Shown: positions 48,100 to 59,789 of the stretch, piece by piece
Position numbering within the stretch: position 1 is the stretch's first letter
How the letters are laid out: each line of letters starts with the position of its first letter
Notes under the pieces: model-generated
Seen by the model: the letters and a program-made list of their open reading frames with translations, nothing else
Databases searched by the model: none
Told to the model about the DNA's origin: nothing
Source: Leuctra nigra
Taxonomy: Eukaryota; Arthropoda; Insecta; Plecoptera; Leuctridae
NCBI GenBank assembly: GCA_934045905.1
Contig: OW203771.1
Coordinates: forward strand, 5,332,001-5,396,000
Direction of reading: 5' to 3'
Length of the DNA stretch: 64,000 nt
Made by a program: the position numbers and the translations under genes

Positions 48100-50100
48100 T
48101 GATATGACCCTTGGGGACATTTGTCCAAATTAATATGTTACTTTATAATATCGAGAAAACAAGGAACACGACTGACCTCTGGTGGATTCTTTGGTACTAG
48201 CCATAAGGGGAATAATGGAGGATATCACGGGATATTTATATAAATCAATTATATTAAATTTGCTTTAGTTGTTTGTTATGGCTGAAAAAGTAAACTTTTA
48301 ACTAAATTTAAATTTAAATTGATTCTCCTTTTTCACTGCCCTATGGAAACACGACATCAAAATAAAATAGTGCATCTAAAAAGTTTCCTGCCAGAAGTGG
48401 CTCCATCACGTATCGCTTATTTGTTCGAATAATGACAGGATGCAAGCAGCATGGTCTATGAGTCAACAGTCTGCTTATAATTAAAGATGATATTCTTAGG
48501 AAGTTTAGCAAGAATTTAGATAATTTTTGACAATAGGGAATATGCATGAATTTATTAAAATCTATAATTCAAAATTACAACATATTTGCTGGTAAATCAC
48601 ACTATTTTTACACTAAATGGTGTAAACTTTCATTCATAAAATTATGCAATTATTGCATATTATTGTGCAATTATTGTTGATTGTAACAATGGCAACATCA
48701 TTGTTGGTTGATATTAATGACATCACTGACAGCCATAGTCAAGGCTGACAGGGATGGCATTTTCCAACCAAAATTAACACTGATTTTTTATTTCATGTTT
48801 ATGAATGAAAACGCTTTTTCATTGGGTTTAAACAATGGGTTTTAACCGCATTAAAAATCTTTGCATATTTCCTATTAATATCTGAATGGATGAACCAGAG
48901 TTTGGCTTACTTGGAATACATTTTATATCACTATTTTTCTGGAGCAAAAATTAAGAGAAGACTACTGCAAATATGAAATATGATTTTTGTTTGTGATTAT
49001 TAATCTTTTCTTAGTTACTGTGTACCTACTGTGCAAACACATTATTGTTTTGACAATTTATAAAAGAATTATTCAAGGTTTATAAAAAAATATGGCCTTG
49101 ATGCTAAATAATTTAATTTCAAATTTCAATGATGTTCAAAATAGTATACAGCCATAGTATCAATCGATTTGATTATTTAGAAATCAATTATTTGTGTTCA
49201 AATGGCTGGTTAATTGATCTGCTACATTGAATTTCTGAATTCAAATACTTTTGTGTATGTAATTTTCTTGAGTCAACTGATAAAACTGAGAAGAAAGAAG
49301 CACATTCACATTGCTTTTTGTATGTGTGGAAGATTTATTCCGGTTGTCAGTTTTCTGATGGTATATAATGTTGTTATGTACATTTTCTTGTGAGCTCCCT
49401 GAATTTTGATTTGCCAAAATGTCTGAATTCATCATCAAAAGGAAACAGGAAAGCATTTGTCATTTGTTTCTTTCAACAAATTAATAAAAGCTAAAATAAA
49501 TATAATATTTAGTGTTTTATTGTTGTAAAATATACAAATTACAAATTATCTGAATTGTATATAATTAAATTGTTGTAAAATATGACAATGAAAATATCGG
49601 TGTTGAGCAGAGCTCGAAATTAGCACTTACTCGCTCGCCCCAGGCGAGTATAGAATTAAAACTTGGCTAGTAAAATTTGACAGTTAGTTGCCCGGCTGGC
49701 GAGCAACTTTATTGGACGACTTCTGCATCCATTTTGGAGATTTGCTTTCATCGTAAGCAATTCTAATATTCTAATCTCGCCCATGGAGGTTTTTTTGCGC
49801 CACCCGGTCGGTATAATTCAGTATCACTCCTAATGATCAGATTTGTCAATGATATACATTTGTTTAGATTACGAGCAAGACTCTGTTCTTCTGTTTAATA
49901 ATGTTTAGCTTTTGTTGTAATGTTTATGAACCATTTATTATTATTATAGACTTATTTCTACGATCCGCACACAATGCGTGTTCTCATGGTAAGAAACAAT
50001 GTCTTTTAATACAATAACAATGCTAAGTAAATGTGGAACGTGCTTACCAAATAAACAATTACACATTATTAAAACATCACCAGACCGAAAGTGTCGTACG
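48100..50100. other. Intergenic between takeout-like and Gly-rich genes
   Basis: AT-rich. I see no gene, inverted repeat or element end. Confidence 0.45.
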
Positions 50101-50102
50101 CC

Positions 50103-50110
50103 TATATAAA
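50103..50110 (+). promoter_or_regulatory. TATA box, Gly-rich gene
   Basis: TATATAAA 70 bases before the start codon at 50180, which leaves room for a transcription start about 30 bases downstream and a short leader. Confidence 0.65.
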
Positions 50111-50179
50111 TTGCGTGAGTTATGTTTGATATTCTGTCAAGTCCATCTCCAGAGTGAAATAGAGAACTTCGACAGCGAT

Positions 50180-52990
50180 ATGAAGATTGTGTTCATCTTT
50201 GTATGCGCTTTTGTCGCATACAGCTCGGCTTCTTACGTAAGTCAAACTACTTAGATTCATTTTATATTTTATACTGTTATTGTCTTAAATAAATTAATAA
50301 CAAATCAAGAAAACTACAAAGAACATCCACATTTTCAAAAAGCTGGATTATTGAGCTTCATTCAAGCTTGAAAACGACGCAAAAGCAAAAAAGGCAAGCT
50401 TTTCAAGCTTGAATCAAGCTCAACAATCATGCTTTTCTATAATTTGAATAATGATCGCAGTATTTTCTTTCTATGTTATTAATTTATAATAAGTAGGTAT
50501 GATTTCTGTAATAAGAATTTTAGTACGAGGATTTGCACGATTGGGTGCTCGCTTAGCAACGCTTTACTCTGAGCGTTTTCCAGAGATGTAATTATAAGCT
50601 ACAGAAATGTAGGCGAAATAAATCAAGATGTTAGAGACGAAAATATAGGCGAAAATGTTATCTCCCAATTTATAGGTATTATTTGTAGTGTTTTTATAAA
50701 TATATTTTATATATATTTTTTTTTTTAATAACAGCTTTATAATAAAAATATAAAATATTTTAAATTAATGAATGTTCCAAATATACGAGAAATAAAAACC
50801 AACAAAATCAGCAACAAACAGCCTTTTTGAAAACAAACTCAATGGTTATAAACAAACAGAGCGAGGAATCTCAGTATATCTTTTTGGTTTAGTTCGTATT
50901 TTTCCTTTTTTTTTAATATAATGTATATATCTATATGTTTTCTGTGAAAAGAATTTGAGTTCGAGGATTTGCAATTTCGGTGCTCGCTTATCAACGCTTA
51001 ACTCTGACGTTTTCCTAGTTCTAGACTGTGGATCAATATTGTAATAGACTGTTTTGCTCTAAGCAACATGATGCATTATGTTTTACAGATCACGTCAAAT
51101 GTCGCTGGGAAGTTGGCCGGCGGAAGTGGGGGAAACTTCATTGGGGGAGCCGGCACCGGCGGCAAAGGAAAAGGGGGAGCCGGCACCGGCGGTGGAGGAA
51201 AAGGGGGGGCTGGCTCAGGTGGCAAAGGAACAGGCGGAGCCGGCATAGGTGGCAGTGCAAGCGGGGGAGGCTCGGGTGGCAAAGGAACCGGGGGCACTGG
51301 CACCGGTGGCAAAGGAACAGGGGGAACCGGCGGTAGAAGCGGTGAAGGAGGCAGCGGTGTAGGCGGCGACGGAGCCGGAGGAAGTGGCAGTGGCGGCGGG
51401 AAGGGCGGGGACGGGGTGGGAGGCGCCGGGGGGCATGCTGGAAGCGGCTATGGCGGCGCGGGCGGCGGCCAGGGCGGTAAAGGAGGCTCGGGGTCGGCGG
51501 GCAACGGCACTGGAGGCGTCGGGATGGGAGGAGACGGCGGCTACGGGGCCGCAGGAGGCGACGGACATGGTGGACCTGGTAGTGGAGGCACGGGTGTCGG
51601 CGGCAAAGGAGGATACGGAGCTAAAGGAGGCGACGGATATGGACAAGATGGTGTTGGAGGAACCGGAATCGGGGGTGAAGGAGGATATGGGGCCGATGGA
51701 GGCGACGGCTATGGTGGATCTGGTTTAACAGCAGATGGTCATGGAGGCATGGGCATCGGCGGGCATGGCGGCTATGGTGGCGATGGCGGCACCGGATATG
51801 GAGCTAATGGCACCGGGGGGATGGGAGTCGGAGGGGATGGTGGAGTAGGTGGAGACGGAGGAGCTGGCATTGGTGGAAGCGGAGTTGGAGCCGATGTGAT
51901 AGGAGTTAATGGCGGTGACGCAACAGGAGGTACTGGAGTCGGAGGGATCGGTCAGGGAGGACATGGAGGAGAAGGGGGAGATGGAGGACCAGGCATCGGT
52001 GGAAGTGGCTACGGCGGAATTGGAATCGGAGGCACTGGTGGAAAAGGAGGAGATGGTGGTATGGGAGTTGGGGGAGGTGGAATCGGTGGAATAGGAATAG
52101 GAGGCGATGCGGGTAGCAATGGTGGACACGCTGGCGCAGGAATTGGTGGAAGTGGCTTCGGCGGAATTGGAGTTGGAGGAAAGGGAGGGAGTGATGGAGG
52201 AAGTGGAGGTGCCGGAATTGGCGGCAGCGGTACTGGCGGAGATGGTATTGGTGGGGATGGAGGTGGTGGTGGTAATGGAGGTTCAGGTGGTAATGGAGGT
52301 TCAGGGGGTAATGGAGGTGGTGGTAATGGAGGTGGTGGTAATGGAGGTGGTGGTAATGGAGGTGGTGGTAATGGAGGTGGGGGTAATGGAGGTGGGGGTA
52401 ATGGAGGTGGGGGTAATGGAGGTGGGGGTAATGGAGGTGGTGGTAATGGAGGAGGTTGTGGTAATGGAGGTGGTGGTAATGGAGGTGGGGGTAACGGAGG
52501 TGGGGGTAATGGAGGTGGGGGTAATGGAGGTGGTGGTAATGGAGGTGGTGGTAATGGAGGTGGTGGTAATGGAGGTGGGGGTAATGGAGGTGGGGGTAAT
52601 GGAGGTGGTGGTAATGGAGGTGGTGGTAATGGAGGTGGTGGTAATGGAGGTGGGGGTAATGGAGGTGGGGGTAATGGAGGTGGGGGTAATGGAGGTGGTG
52701 GTAATGGAGGAGGTTGTGGTAATGGAGGTGGTGGTAATGGAGGTGGGGGTAACGGAGGTGGGGGTAATGGAGGTGGGGGTAATGGAGGTGGTGGTAATGG
52801 AGGTGGTGGTAATGGAGGTGGTGGTAATGGAGGTGGGGGTAATGGAGGTGGGGGTAATGGAGGTGGTGGTAATGGAGGTGGTGGTAATGGAGGTGGTGGA
52901 GGTGGTAATGGAAACTGCGGCGATACCAACACCACCCCAAAACGACTGTGCCACTGCTCCTGCAGATGGCCCACCACTCTATCGCCTTAA
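50180..52990 (+). CDS. Secreted glycine-rich repeat protein
   Basis: Two exons: 50180..50236 (signal peptide MKIVFIFVCAFVAYSSASY, donor GTAAGT) and 51089..52990 (acceptor TTTTACAG). The junction is phase 0 and the product is 652 residues. The first third is Gly-rich with irregular Gly-Gly-Xaa units that include Lys, Thr, Asp, Tyr and Ile. From about 52311 it becomes nearly pure GGGNG units coded by a 15-bp repeat, broken twice by a GGGCG unit. It ends in a short Cys-containing tail (CHCSC). Composition resembles extracellular structural proteins such as cuticle, adhesive or silk-like proteins, but no named family was recognised. The 0.85 kb intron holds a hairpin and Helitron-like 3' ends. 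The tail frame follows directly from the splice and has no frameshift. Confidence 0.82.
50340..50434. repeat. Small inverted repeat in Gly-rich gene intron
   Basis: Arms of about 35 bases (AAGCTGGATTATTGAGCTTC... and ...AAGCTCAACAATCATGCTT) around a 25-base loop. Confidence 0.7.
50950..51018 (+). mobile_element. X-like 3' ends in the Gly-rich gene intron
   Basis: Two short 3' termini, 50525-50585 and 50950-51018, carry GTGCTCGCTTA/G...GCGTTTTCC or its variant; the second ends CTAG|T. They lie 70 bases or more from the exon 2 acceptor. Confidence 0.45.
52311..52905 (+). repeat. 15-bp minisatellite encoding GGGNG
   Basis: Roughly 39 units of GGAGGTGGNGGTAAT with a longer period of about 258 bp, marked by the GGAGGTTGTG variant at 52451 and 52709. 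All six frames are open across it because the unit is a multiple of three without stops. Confidence 0.9.
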
Positions 52991-53189
52991 AATCTTCAAT
53001 CATGATAATGTAATATCAAAGACTCATCGTTGGTAATATCTAGATCACGTTCTTCATCAAACATGCTTCGAATGTATATCATTGCATTTTTGCTTATTAA
53101 TGTTTTCTAAATATTTCTTTTACCTATCCATTGACACTGTTGACAATTCATTAATATTATTTTAACAAATAATTTGTGCATAATGACGA

Positions 53190-53195
53190 AATAAA
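53190..53195 (+). terminator. Poly(A) signal, Gly-rich gene
   Basis: AATAAA 200 bases after the stop codon. Confidence 0.5.
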
Positions 53196-53895
53196 ATGTT
53201 ACAAATTGCATATAATGTATTTATTTTTTTTACACATGTGGATTTTATAAATTGGGAACTCTCTCTATAGTTTTAGAATGGATTAAAAACGTGAAATATT
53301 GAAAGTATACATGTCAAGGATGTAGACAAACAAAACATTATTATTGTGGGATGAATAGTTTTCAAGTGATTGATACAGAAAGATTGATATGAATCTCCGA
53401 ATTTTTAAAATATTTCATTTCAATTATAATGGCGCCTGTCATATTCAGTATTTTATTAATCACTAAATCTTAGTTTCGAATGTAAATTTTTTTATTTCTT
53501 AGAACTATTAATACCTACAAAATAAAATAAGAGTGTCATAAAATAAAAATGAATGTATACATACCTATACCAATTTCCTTGGAAGAGGGTCTACCCAAAC
53601 ATCACACATTTGTTTTAAAGCACGAACTTTATTCACTAACAGTCAACTTCAAGTGTACCAGAAGTGCCAGTAATTATTCCTGCACGGTCTTGCTGTTTGA
53701 TAACAGAAAGAAGAAGATAATATATACCAGGAACCAACTAGTAAAATACAAATTATTGGACAGAAACACTGGTATTGTCAAGTAAAAATTAAAAAGAGTC
53801 CGCAATATTTCGTCGATGCGTTAGATCGACTTTGTCAAGCGAGACTGCTTGCTGTTTGGCTGTGCAATCTTGGAATATTTTAGCACCTAAAAACC

Positions 53896-54640
53896 CAGGC
53901 GCGTAGGAACTTTATTTTGAGTGGGGGGCGGGGGGGGGGGGGGGGGGGGGGGGCAAATTAACGGGGATCGATGGATGTCAGGAAAATGTATAGTTCGCCG
54001 CTACAAGGGGTCTGGGGGACTCATCCCCCAGCTACCCCCGCAGGGCCTTTTTTGAATTTTTGATACAAAAGAATCGAATTGAAGCTATTTTATTTATCAT
54101 TCCTTTCAAAGAAATTTAAAAAGTGTGATATGCAATATTCTGGGGGAAACTTTAGACAAAATGATCATGAAATGCTGAACATGTTGTTATTTGATAAAAT
54201 CCCCAATGGAAATTTTTTGAATTCTAGTGAAAGAGAATCGATTATGAATCGATTTTGGAATATCTATACCTTTGAAAAAGGTTGCAATAAGCAACAGCAA
54301 TAAGCAATAATATAAATCTGTATGTGTTTTGGTATTAAACGGTTTTAAGGTGTAATTATTTAATTTTATTCATGAGGATGATCATGTTGGACAAATGAGT
54401 TAATGAGTTGTCTGATTGGATAATACCTCTGTTCAATTAGTTTTACAAAACTTGAGAAAGTTTTGAGAATTCAACCTCATAATGAAACAAATCTGTGCAT
54501 ATTTGCATCTCTTAATCAACATTTGCAAATATCTGGAGATGATATCTGGGGGTGTTCAGGATCTGTGGCCGGGGGGGGGGGGGGTCATGCTCCAGGCAGG
54601 GTGGTCCGTTCCCCCCTTTCCCCCTATTCCTACGCGCCTG
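53896..54640. mobile_element. hAT-like element, 745 bp
   Basis: 14-base inverted ends CAGGCGCGTAGGAA / TTCCTACGCGCCTG and near-identical 8-bp flanks TAAAAACC / TAAATACC. Contains two long G tracts. A fragment of the same end lies at 40061-40080. Confidence 0.75.
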
Positions 54641-54960
54641 TAAATACCGGGTGGCGCAAAAATAGATCCGACTGATTGAGAGGTAGCTCCAGTATAGATA
54701 GAATTCTTTAATTTGTATACACATCTGAGAAAACATATTCATCTCCAAATTACTTCAAGGAACCTACAAACTTCATTGAAGCATATTGTAGTAGTTGGTA
54801 GCATTGCATCTAGTTCCAAGATGGTGACGACTGTGCAAACAGGCTGGTGTTAACCACTTTAATAAAGAACTATGTACTATCTACATTGAGTGTTTAATTA
54901 AAAACACGTCCTTAATCCTTAAAGACAGGAAACAGAAGATGTACAGTATGTTTTTTTACT

Positions 54961-55101
54961 GTATGAACTCTCACCAGATGGAGCCACAGTCAGTTGTTCT
55001 GCTAGGCCGAGAAAGACTTCATTGCGCGCTCACCTTGCAATGTTGTCTTTCTCGGCCTAGCAGAACAACTGACGGTGTCTCGGTCTGTAGAGAGTTCATA
55101 C
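54961..55101. repeat. Long hairpin, 141 bp
   Basis: GTATGAACTCTC... pairs with ...AGAGAGTTCATAC. The inner 31 bases (CAGTTGTTCTGCTAGGCCGA and onward) pair almost perfectly around a loop of about 30 bases. Could be a short foldback MITE or a transcribed hairpin. Confidence 0.7.
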
Positions 55102-55380
55102 ATAGGAAAAACAAACTGTATACATCGTCTTATTCTCGAAACAGTTATCACGTCATAGCTCCCAGTTATGATATCATAAGGAGGTTTGTCTTATCTCTCA
55201 CCATGTTAATATTATGACTTTTCGTAATATCATAACTTACAGTTACGATTAACCCACATGTGACGCAACAATAATAAAAAAGTTGGACAAATAAATGCTA
55301 AAAATTAAAACCAATAAGCTAACATGTGTCCACAGCATCTTGGAGTTTTCAATCTATTTATTGAATCGTAAGGTCTGTTT

Positions 55381-55489
55381 GTTTACCCTGCCAAAAGCTA
55401 TACAGCAAACTGCCACAAGCACACATCATCCAATCAAATCATTCCTTTGTAGCTTGGGGCAGTTTGCTGTAGCTTTTGGCAGGGTAAAC
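55381..55489. repeat. Second long hairpin, 109 bp
   Basis: Arms GTTTACCCTGCCAAAAGCTA and its complement, about 34 bases, around a 40-base loop. Unrelated in sequence to the hairpin 280 bases upstream. Confidence 0.7.
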
Positions 55490-56049
55490 GAAAATACCTG
55501 TAGTTCTGACACTGGGACCTGGATCATAGTATCTAAAGTTTTGTTTTACTGTCAGTTTGGAGTCAACACCTTTTAGTTAGTAAGTTAGTTTATTTCCAAT
55601 AGACAAGGTACAAGTAGGTACAATGCATGATACCCTTAAGCATAGATATGCTTTGTTCAGGGTGTATGGAATATCATATTGCTAAAATATTGCTAATATG
55701 TTAAAATTATTTTCTATTTTTAATGCTAAGAGTAGGTACAGTTTCTATGTTAAATAGTCGATCGTTCAATATACATGGTTCCATTCATTCATTATTTCAT
55801 TAATTCATATATTCTTTTAGCGAATAATAAGCCTTTTGCACTAGAAATGGCTTGAGTAAATACTTAAATCTATTAATATCTGTAATATTTTTTATGTTTT
55901 CAGGTAGTTTGTTGTAAAGCTTACATTTGATATATTTTGAGTTTTTTTGTGTTTTTTTTGTTCTATAGTTAGTTGTGTGAACGTGTGATTTTATTCTTGT
56001 GTCGTGTGAGTGTATATGTTCGTTGAGTGTATGTTGTTGTATGTTCTTC

Positions 56050-56430
56050 TTAGTATTGAGTGTGCATTCGTATATGTACAGGCTGTGTGTTGTTAGGATT
56101 TTGTGTTTTATAAAGTGACTTGCAGTGTGGCTTTATGAAAGTACCCTTTTTATTCTTAAGCCTTAAGATTGTTCTGATTGCTCGTTTTTGAAGTTTAAAT
56201 ATTTTGCTAGCCTGACTTGAATTTCCCCAGTGTTCTATTGCGTATCGCAGGTGTGACTCAAAATTTGCGTAGTAGGCAATTTTTGATGTTTTCAAATTTG
56301 TTGTTTGTCTTACTACTTTAAGGGCAAAGCAAGCAGAACTTAATTTATTTTTTAGAGTTTCACAATGGCGATTCCAGTTTAGTTTTCTATCAATAGTGAT
56401 GCCAAGAAATTTTGTATTATCTTCATTCAT
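56050..56430 (-). pseudogene. LINE reverse transcriptase C-terminal fragment
   Basis: Frame with FLGITIDRKLNWNRHCE and HWGNSSQASKIFKLQKRAIR, a standard non-LTR RT C-terminal pattern, 5'-truncated. Related non-coding 3' sequence continues to about 55570. Confidence 0.75.
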
Positions 56431-56439
56431 TCCTTCTTT

Positions 56440-57110
56440 ATTGTTTCATTCAAGATTAAGATTCAAGATTTGTATTCATGTAATATTGTTACAAATAAGT
56501 CACAATTGTTATTTATATACCCTTGGAAGAACAACAATGTTCTTGTGGTAGGTTTAAAAAAAAACTTTAAATACGATGATCAAGACAATGTAATGTATAG
56601 GCTCGTTGAAGTAATTTGGAGATGTGTTGTGCTTGTATATTACTATGAAAATATTCGTTGTGAAAAATGAGTAATATTGCATGAAACATAATTGCAGGTA
56701 TGTGTTTAATATTTTCGTATTATCCAGTTGAATTGGGTCTCGTGGTCGCAGTTTTGCTGTAGTTAACTTCACACCCACTTTTTAGTAAAGCATTTTCATG
56801 AAACATTGAGAGCAATATTTAATGAACACTTCAGTACAAACCAAATCATTGTATCTAGTCACAGAAGGAAGATATTCCAGTGAAAGGTAACACATCTTTT
56901 CCTGTAAAATTAAATGGCGCGTTCCTTAGTTTTTATGAGTGTCAGGACATACTGAAGTATGACGTAGATGGTCACGTGGTCAAGATAATCCTTAACTTTG
57001 TGTCTGAATTTGGTAAATTCAGCTTCCAAATTTACTCATCCATATTGTGTCACTCCCAAACAGATAGAAAGGAAAGGTTTTTAATTGAAATTAAATAATA
57101 TTCATAAATA
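56440..57110. other. Intergenic, short frames only
   Basis: Two frames of 66-72 codons lack recognisable domains or splice context. Nothing supported. Confidence 0.35.
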
Positions 57111-57115
57111 ATAAA

Positions 57116-57121
57116 TTTATT
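57116..57121 (-). terminator. Candidate poly(A) signal, EF-hand gene
   Basis: AATAAA on the minus strand about 450 bases after the stop codon. Confidence 0.35.
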
Positions 57122-57569
57122 GAAAAGCATAATATCAGAAATGATTTACTAAGTACAGTTATTGAAAAGCTGCTAAAAATTTAATATAATAAAATCTAAT
57201 GATGTACCTACTTACATTGAATTACAAAATAATGAAAACACTAAAATTAGTACTAAACTATAAATTCACATTCCCCAAGAAGTACCACAAACATGGCCGA
57301 GTTGTCTTAAGATTGTACCAGAAAATAGAAGATCATTTTGGGCATCAATGAAAAAAGTCGAACTTATGTCACAAGTTGATAGCATTAATTTCTTATAGAA
57401 AAATCAAAGCGGTACCTGGATTTTAATTTTAAGATTGATTAAGATCAAAAAAATTATATTGTTAAATAATATAGATCATTGATAGACAATATTAATTAGA
57501 ATACATATCTAAAGTCGATTTAACAATTCTTTAACACCCATGATCGGGACTGAGACTGATATGCAATGA

Positions 57570-59487
57570 TTATTGAGCAGGATCAATCTCATCAGCATCA
57601 AGAAACCCATCCTTATTAACATCAAGTGCTTCAAACTCAGAAAACACTTCTCGCTTACTGCGAGTCGGATTGGATCCTGACACATAGGCGTGAGCTTCCT
57701 CGTAGCTCAGTCGGCCATCTTGGTCAAGGTCGGCCATGCGCACGATCCTGCTCGCGCCGCTTTCACTGTCATTCAACATGGCGTCGTTGCTGCGCTTGCT
57801 GCGCTCGTGGCTATGCTCGTGGCTATGCTCGTGGCTGCCCTCGTGGCTGAGCGCGATGCACACTTCGTTGCTGTGGCTGCCCTCGTGGCTGCCCTCGTGG
57901 CTGCTATCGTGGCTGCCCTCGTGGCTGCTATCGTGGCTGCTATCGTGGCTGCTATCGTGGCTGTGAACGTGGCTGCGCGGGTCGCAGTTGCAGTTGAACA
58001 CGTTGCAGTTTCTGTATCCGTGACATCCGTGTCGAACGAGCCTAGGGCAGTATCCGTGATGACCTGAAACATGGAGGCGTTAAACAACCTTATTGTGTCC
58101 TTCATAATGTACAGAAGTACAGATCTGAGTGGCCGCTGTACGATAATATACAACGTTGCAACGTTTCCTGTATATAGATTCTATCCGTAGGCAATGCACC
58201 AAATATTAACAATATGGCACTGAAGATCTATACACATCATTTACTTTTTGTGATGTAACTTCAATGTTTTACCAGTATAAACCCTGAATAGGATATCGGT
58301 GAAGTTCTAATTACTGTTCAAACAAATATGAAACGAGAGGGCGCTATTGTGTCGTGACAATTTGGCAATTCTCAAAACTAATTGAAGTTCAAAAAGTTCC
58401 TATTGGCTTTGGGGGTTCCAGAATTTTGTCACAGGAATAAGAATGAATTGAATATTATGTTATTGAAGAAAATAAACATCTTACATTTGAATAATTTGAA
58501 GCCATGCCACACAACTACCAGAAATGTTTGCCTCTTAACGTATGACACAATTTTAAATTTTTGATTGTAGTTCGACTTTTCCATTAGATGACACAGGGAG
58601 ACATGAAATCATTCCTGAATATTATAGGCTCAAATTTATTTTAAAACTGTAACTGCAATAGTGCAAGTCAAGCTACTTACCCCTTGCAACGATACCACAG
58701 CATACCGCATCAACTGGAAACACATAAAATGGAAGCAATGAGAAATAATGTTCAAATGTATGAGAATAAAATTACGCCACTTATGAAACACACGAATAAT
58801 TTAAATTGGGAAAATGTTTGATCCAAGTCAGATAAGATGGATCTGAAAAGACGATGGATACGGAATAGGAAAGTGTCCTTCATGCCGGATCTGCCATTAA
58901 TAAGATCCACTGTTGGTCGACAAAATTAAAATCAGTGACTTTGTCTTTAAGGCTTACAAATCAATTAAATAAATACTGAACAAACAGCGTTGGCAACGTA
59001 TTTTTGTACATTAAATATTAAAATTTATCAAAAAATACTATTACTTGAAGCAATGCCATTCCATACAAAATAAGTTGGTAGGTAATACTTAGTTTGAGAT
59101 GAACTGTTTCTAGTTGTAACTCACAAAATCTGGTTATTTATTTGTAGTCATTAATGATTGACTTGCTATTTATTTAATCACGTATTCATCATTTGGAAAC
59201 TTTTGACAGCATTGTTAACAGGGAAGCTTCTGTATCTATCGGTGTTACTTTCGAACCCCCGGTAACTATAGCTAATACACCGTAAGAACTTTGAACAAGT
59301 ATATGTACCTACATTGCTACATTTCCAAAGTAACTTGCACAATACTGATTATAAGTCATGGTCTCATCAGATATTTACATTAAAACCATTCCCATATAAT
59401 TAATAATACCGTTTTCGACTTACCACTGTGCTGCTCCCAAGCGACCAACACCAGAACCAGCATAAACACAACGTGTCTTAGCGCCAT
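57570..59487 (-). CDS. Secreted His/Ser-repeat protein with two EF-hands
   Basis: Minus-strand exons 59487..59424, 58713..58681 and 58063..57570 join in phase 1 to give 591 bases, 196 residues plus stop. Residues 1-21 form a signal peptide (MALRHVVFMLVLVLVAWEQ). A Cys-rich block follows (Cys 26, 27, 38, 46, 52, 57, 59). Then come about 50 residues of SHDS/SHEG/SHEH repeats, which could bind metal. Two canonical 12-residue EF loops lie at 144-155 (DLDQDGRLSYEE) and 180-191 (DVNKDGFLDADE). Two RSKR sites, one just before the EF region and one between the EF hands, fit furin cleavage. A calcium- or metal-binding extracellular protein is a fair inference; no specific family was recognised. A TATA box and a non-coding first exon lie at 61 kb. 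Confidence 0.82.
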
Positions 59488-59783
59488 CGTAGATTCAACA
59501 AGTATCTAGAACAAACATAAACACAACGTGTCTTAGAGCAATCATAGATTCAACAAGTAGCTAGAACAAACATAAACACAACGTGTCTTAGAGCAATCAT
59601 AGATTCAACAAGTAGCTAGAACAAACATAAACACAACGTGTCTTAGAGCAATCATAGATTCAACAAGTAGCTAGAACAAACATAAACACAACGTGTCTTA
59701 GCGCCATCGTAGATTCAACAAGTATCTAGAACAAACATAAACACAACGTGTCTTAGAGCAATCATAGATTCAACAAGTAGCTA
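59461..59783 (-). repeat. 6 x 55 bp array of the EF-hand gene's start exon boundary
   Basis: Units begin at 59461, 59516, 59571, 59626, 59681 and 59736. On the minus strand each holds a TTTGTTCTAG acceptor-like site, leader, start codon and the first ten or so signal-peptide codons. Only the most downstream unit continues into the real signal peptide. The others read M(A/I)LRHVVFMFVLDTC or similar and stop. Confidence 0.85.
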
Positions 59784-59789
59784 ACAAAC

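Noticed and set aside
51906..53003. Long minus-strand frames (up to 365 codons) and extra plus frames over the Gly-rich array
   Set aside because: The 15-bp unit has no stops in any frame. Only one plus frame has a signal peptide, TATA box, matching splice sites and poly(A) signal.
57690..58067. 125-codon plus-strand Ala/Val frame over the EF-hand gene
   Set aside because: Shadow of the His/Ser repeat on the other strand.
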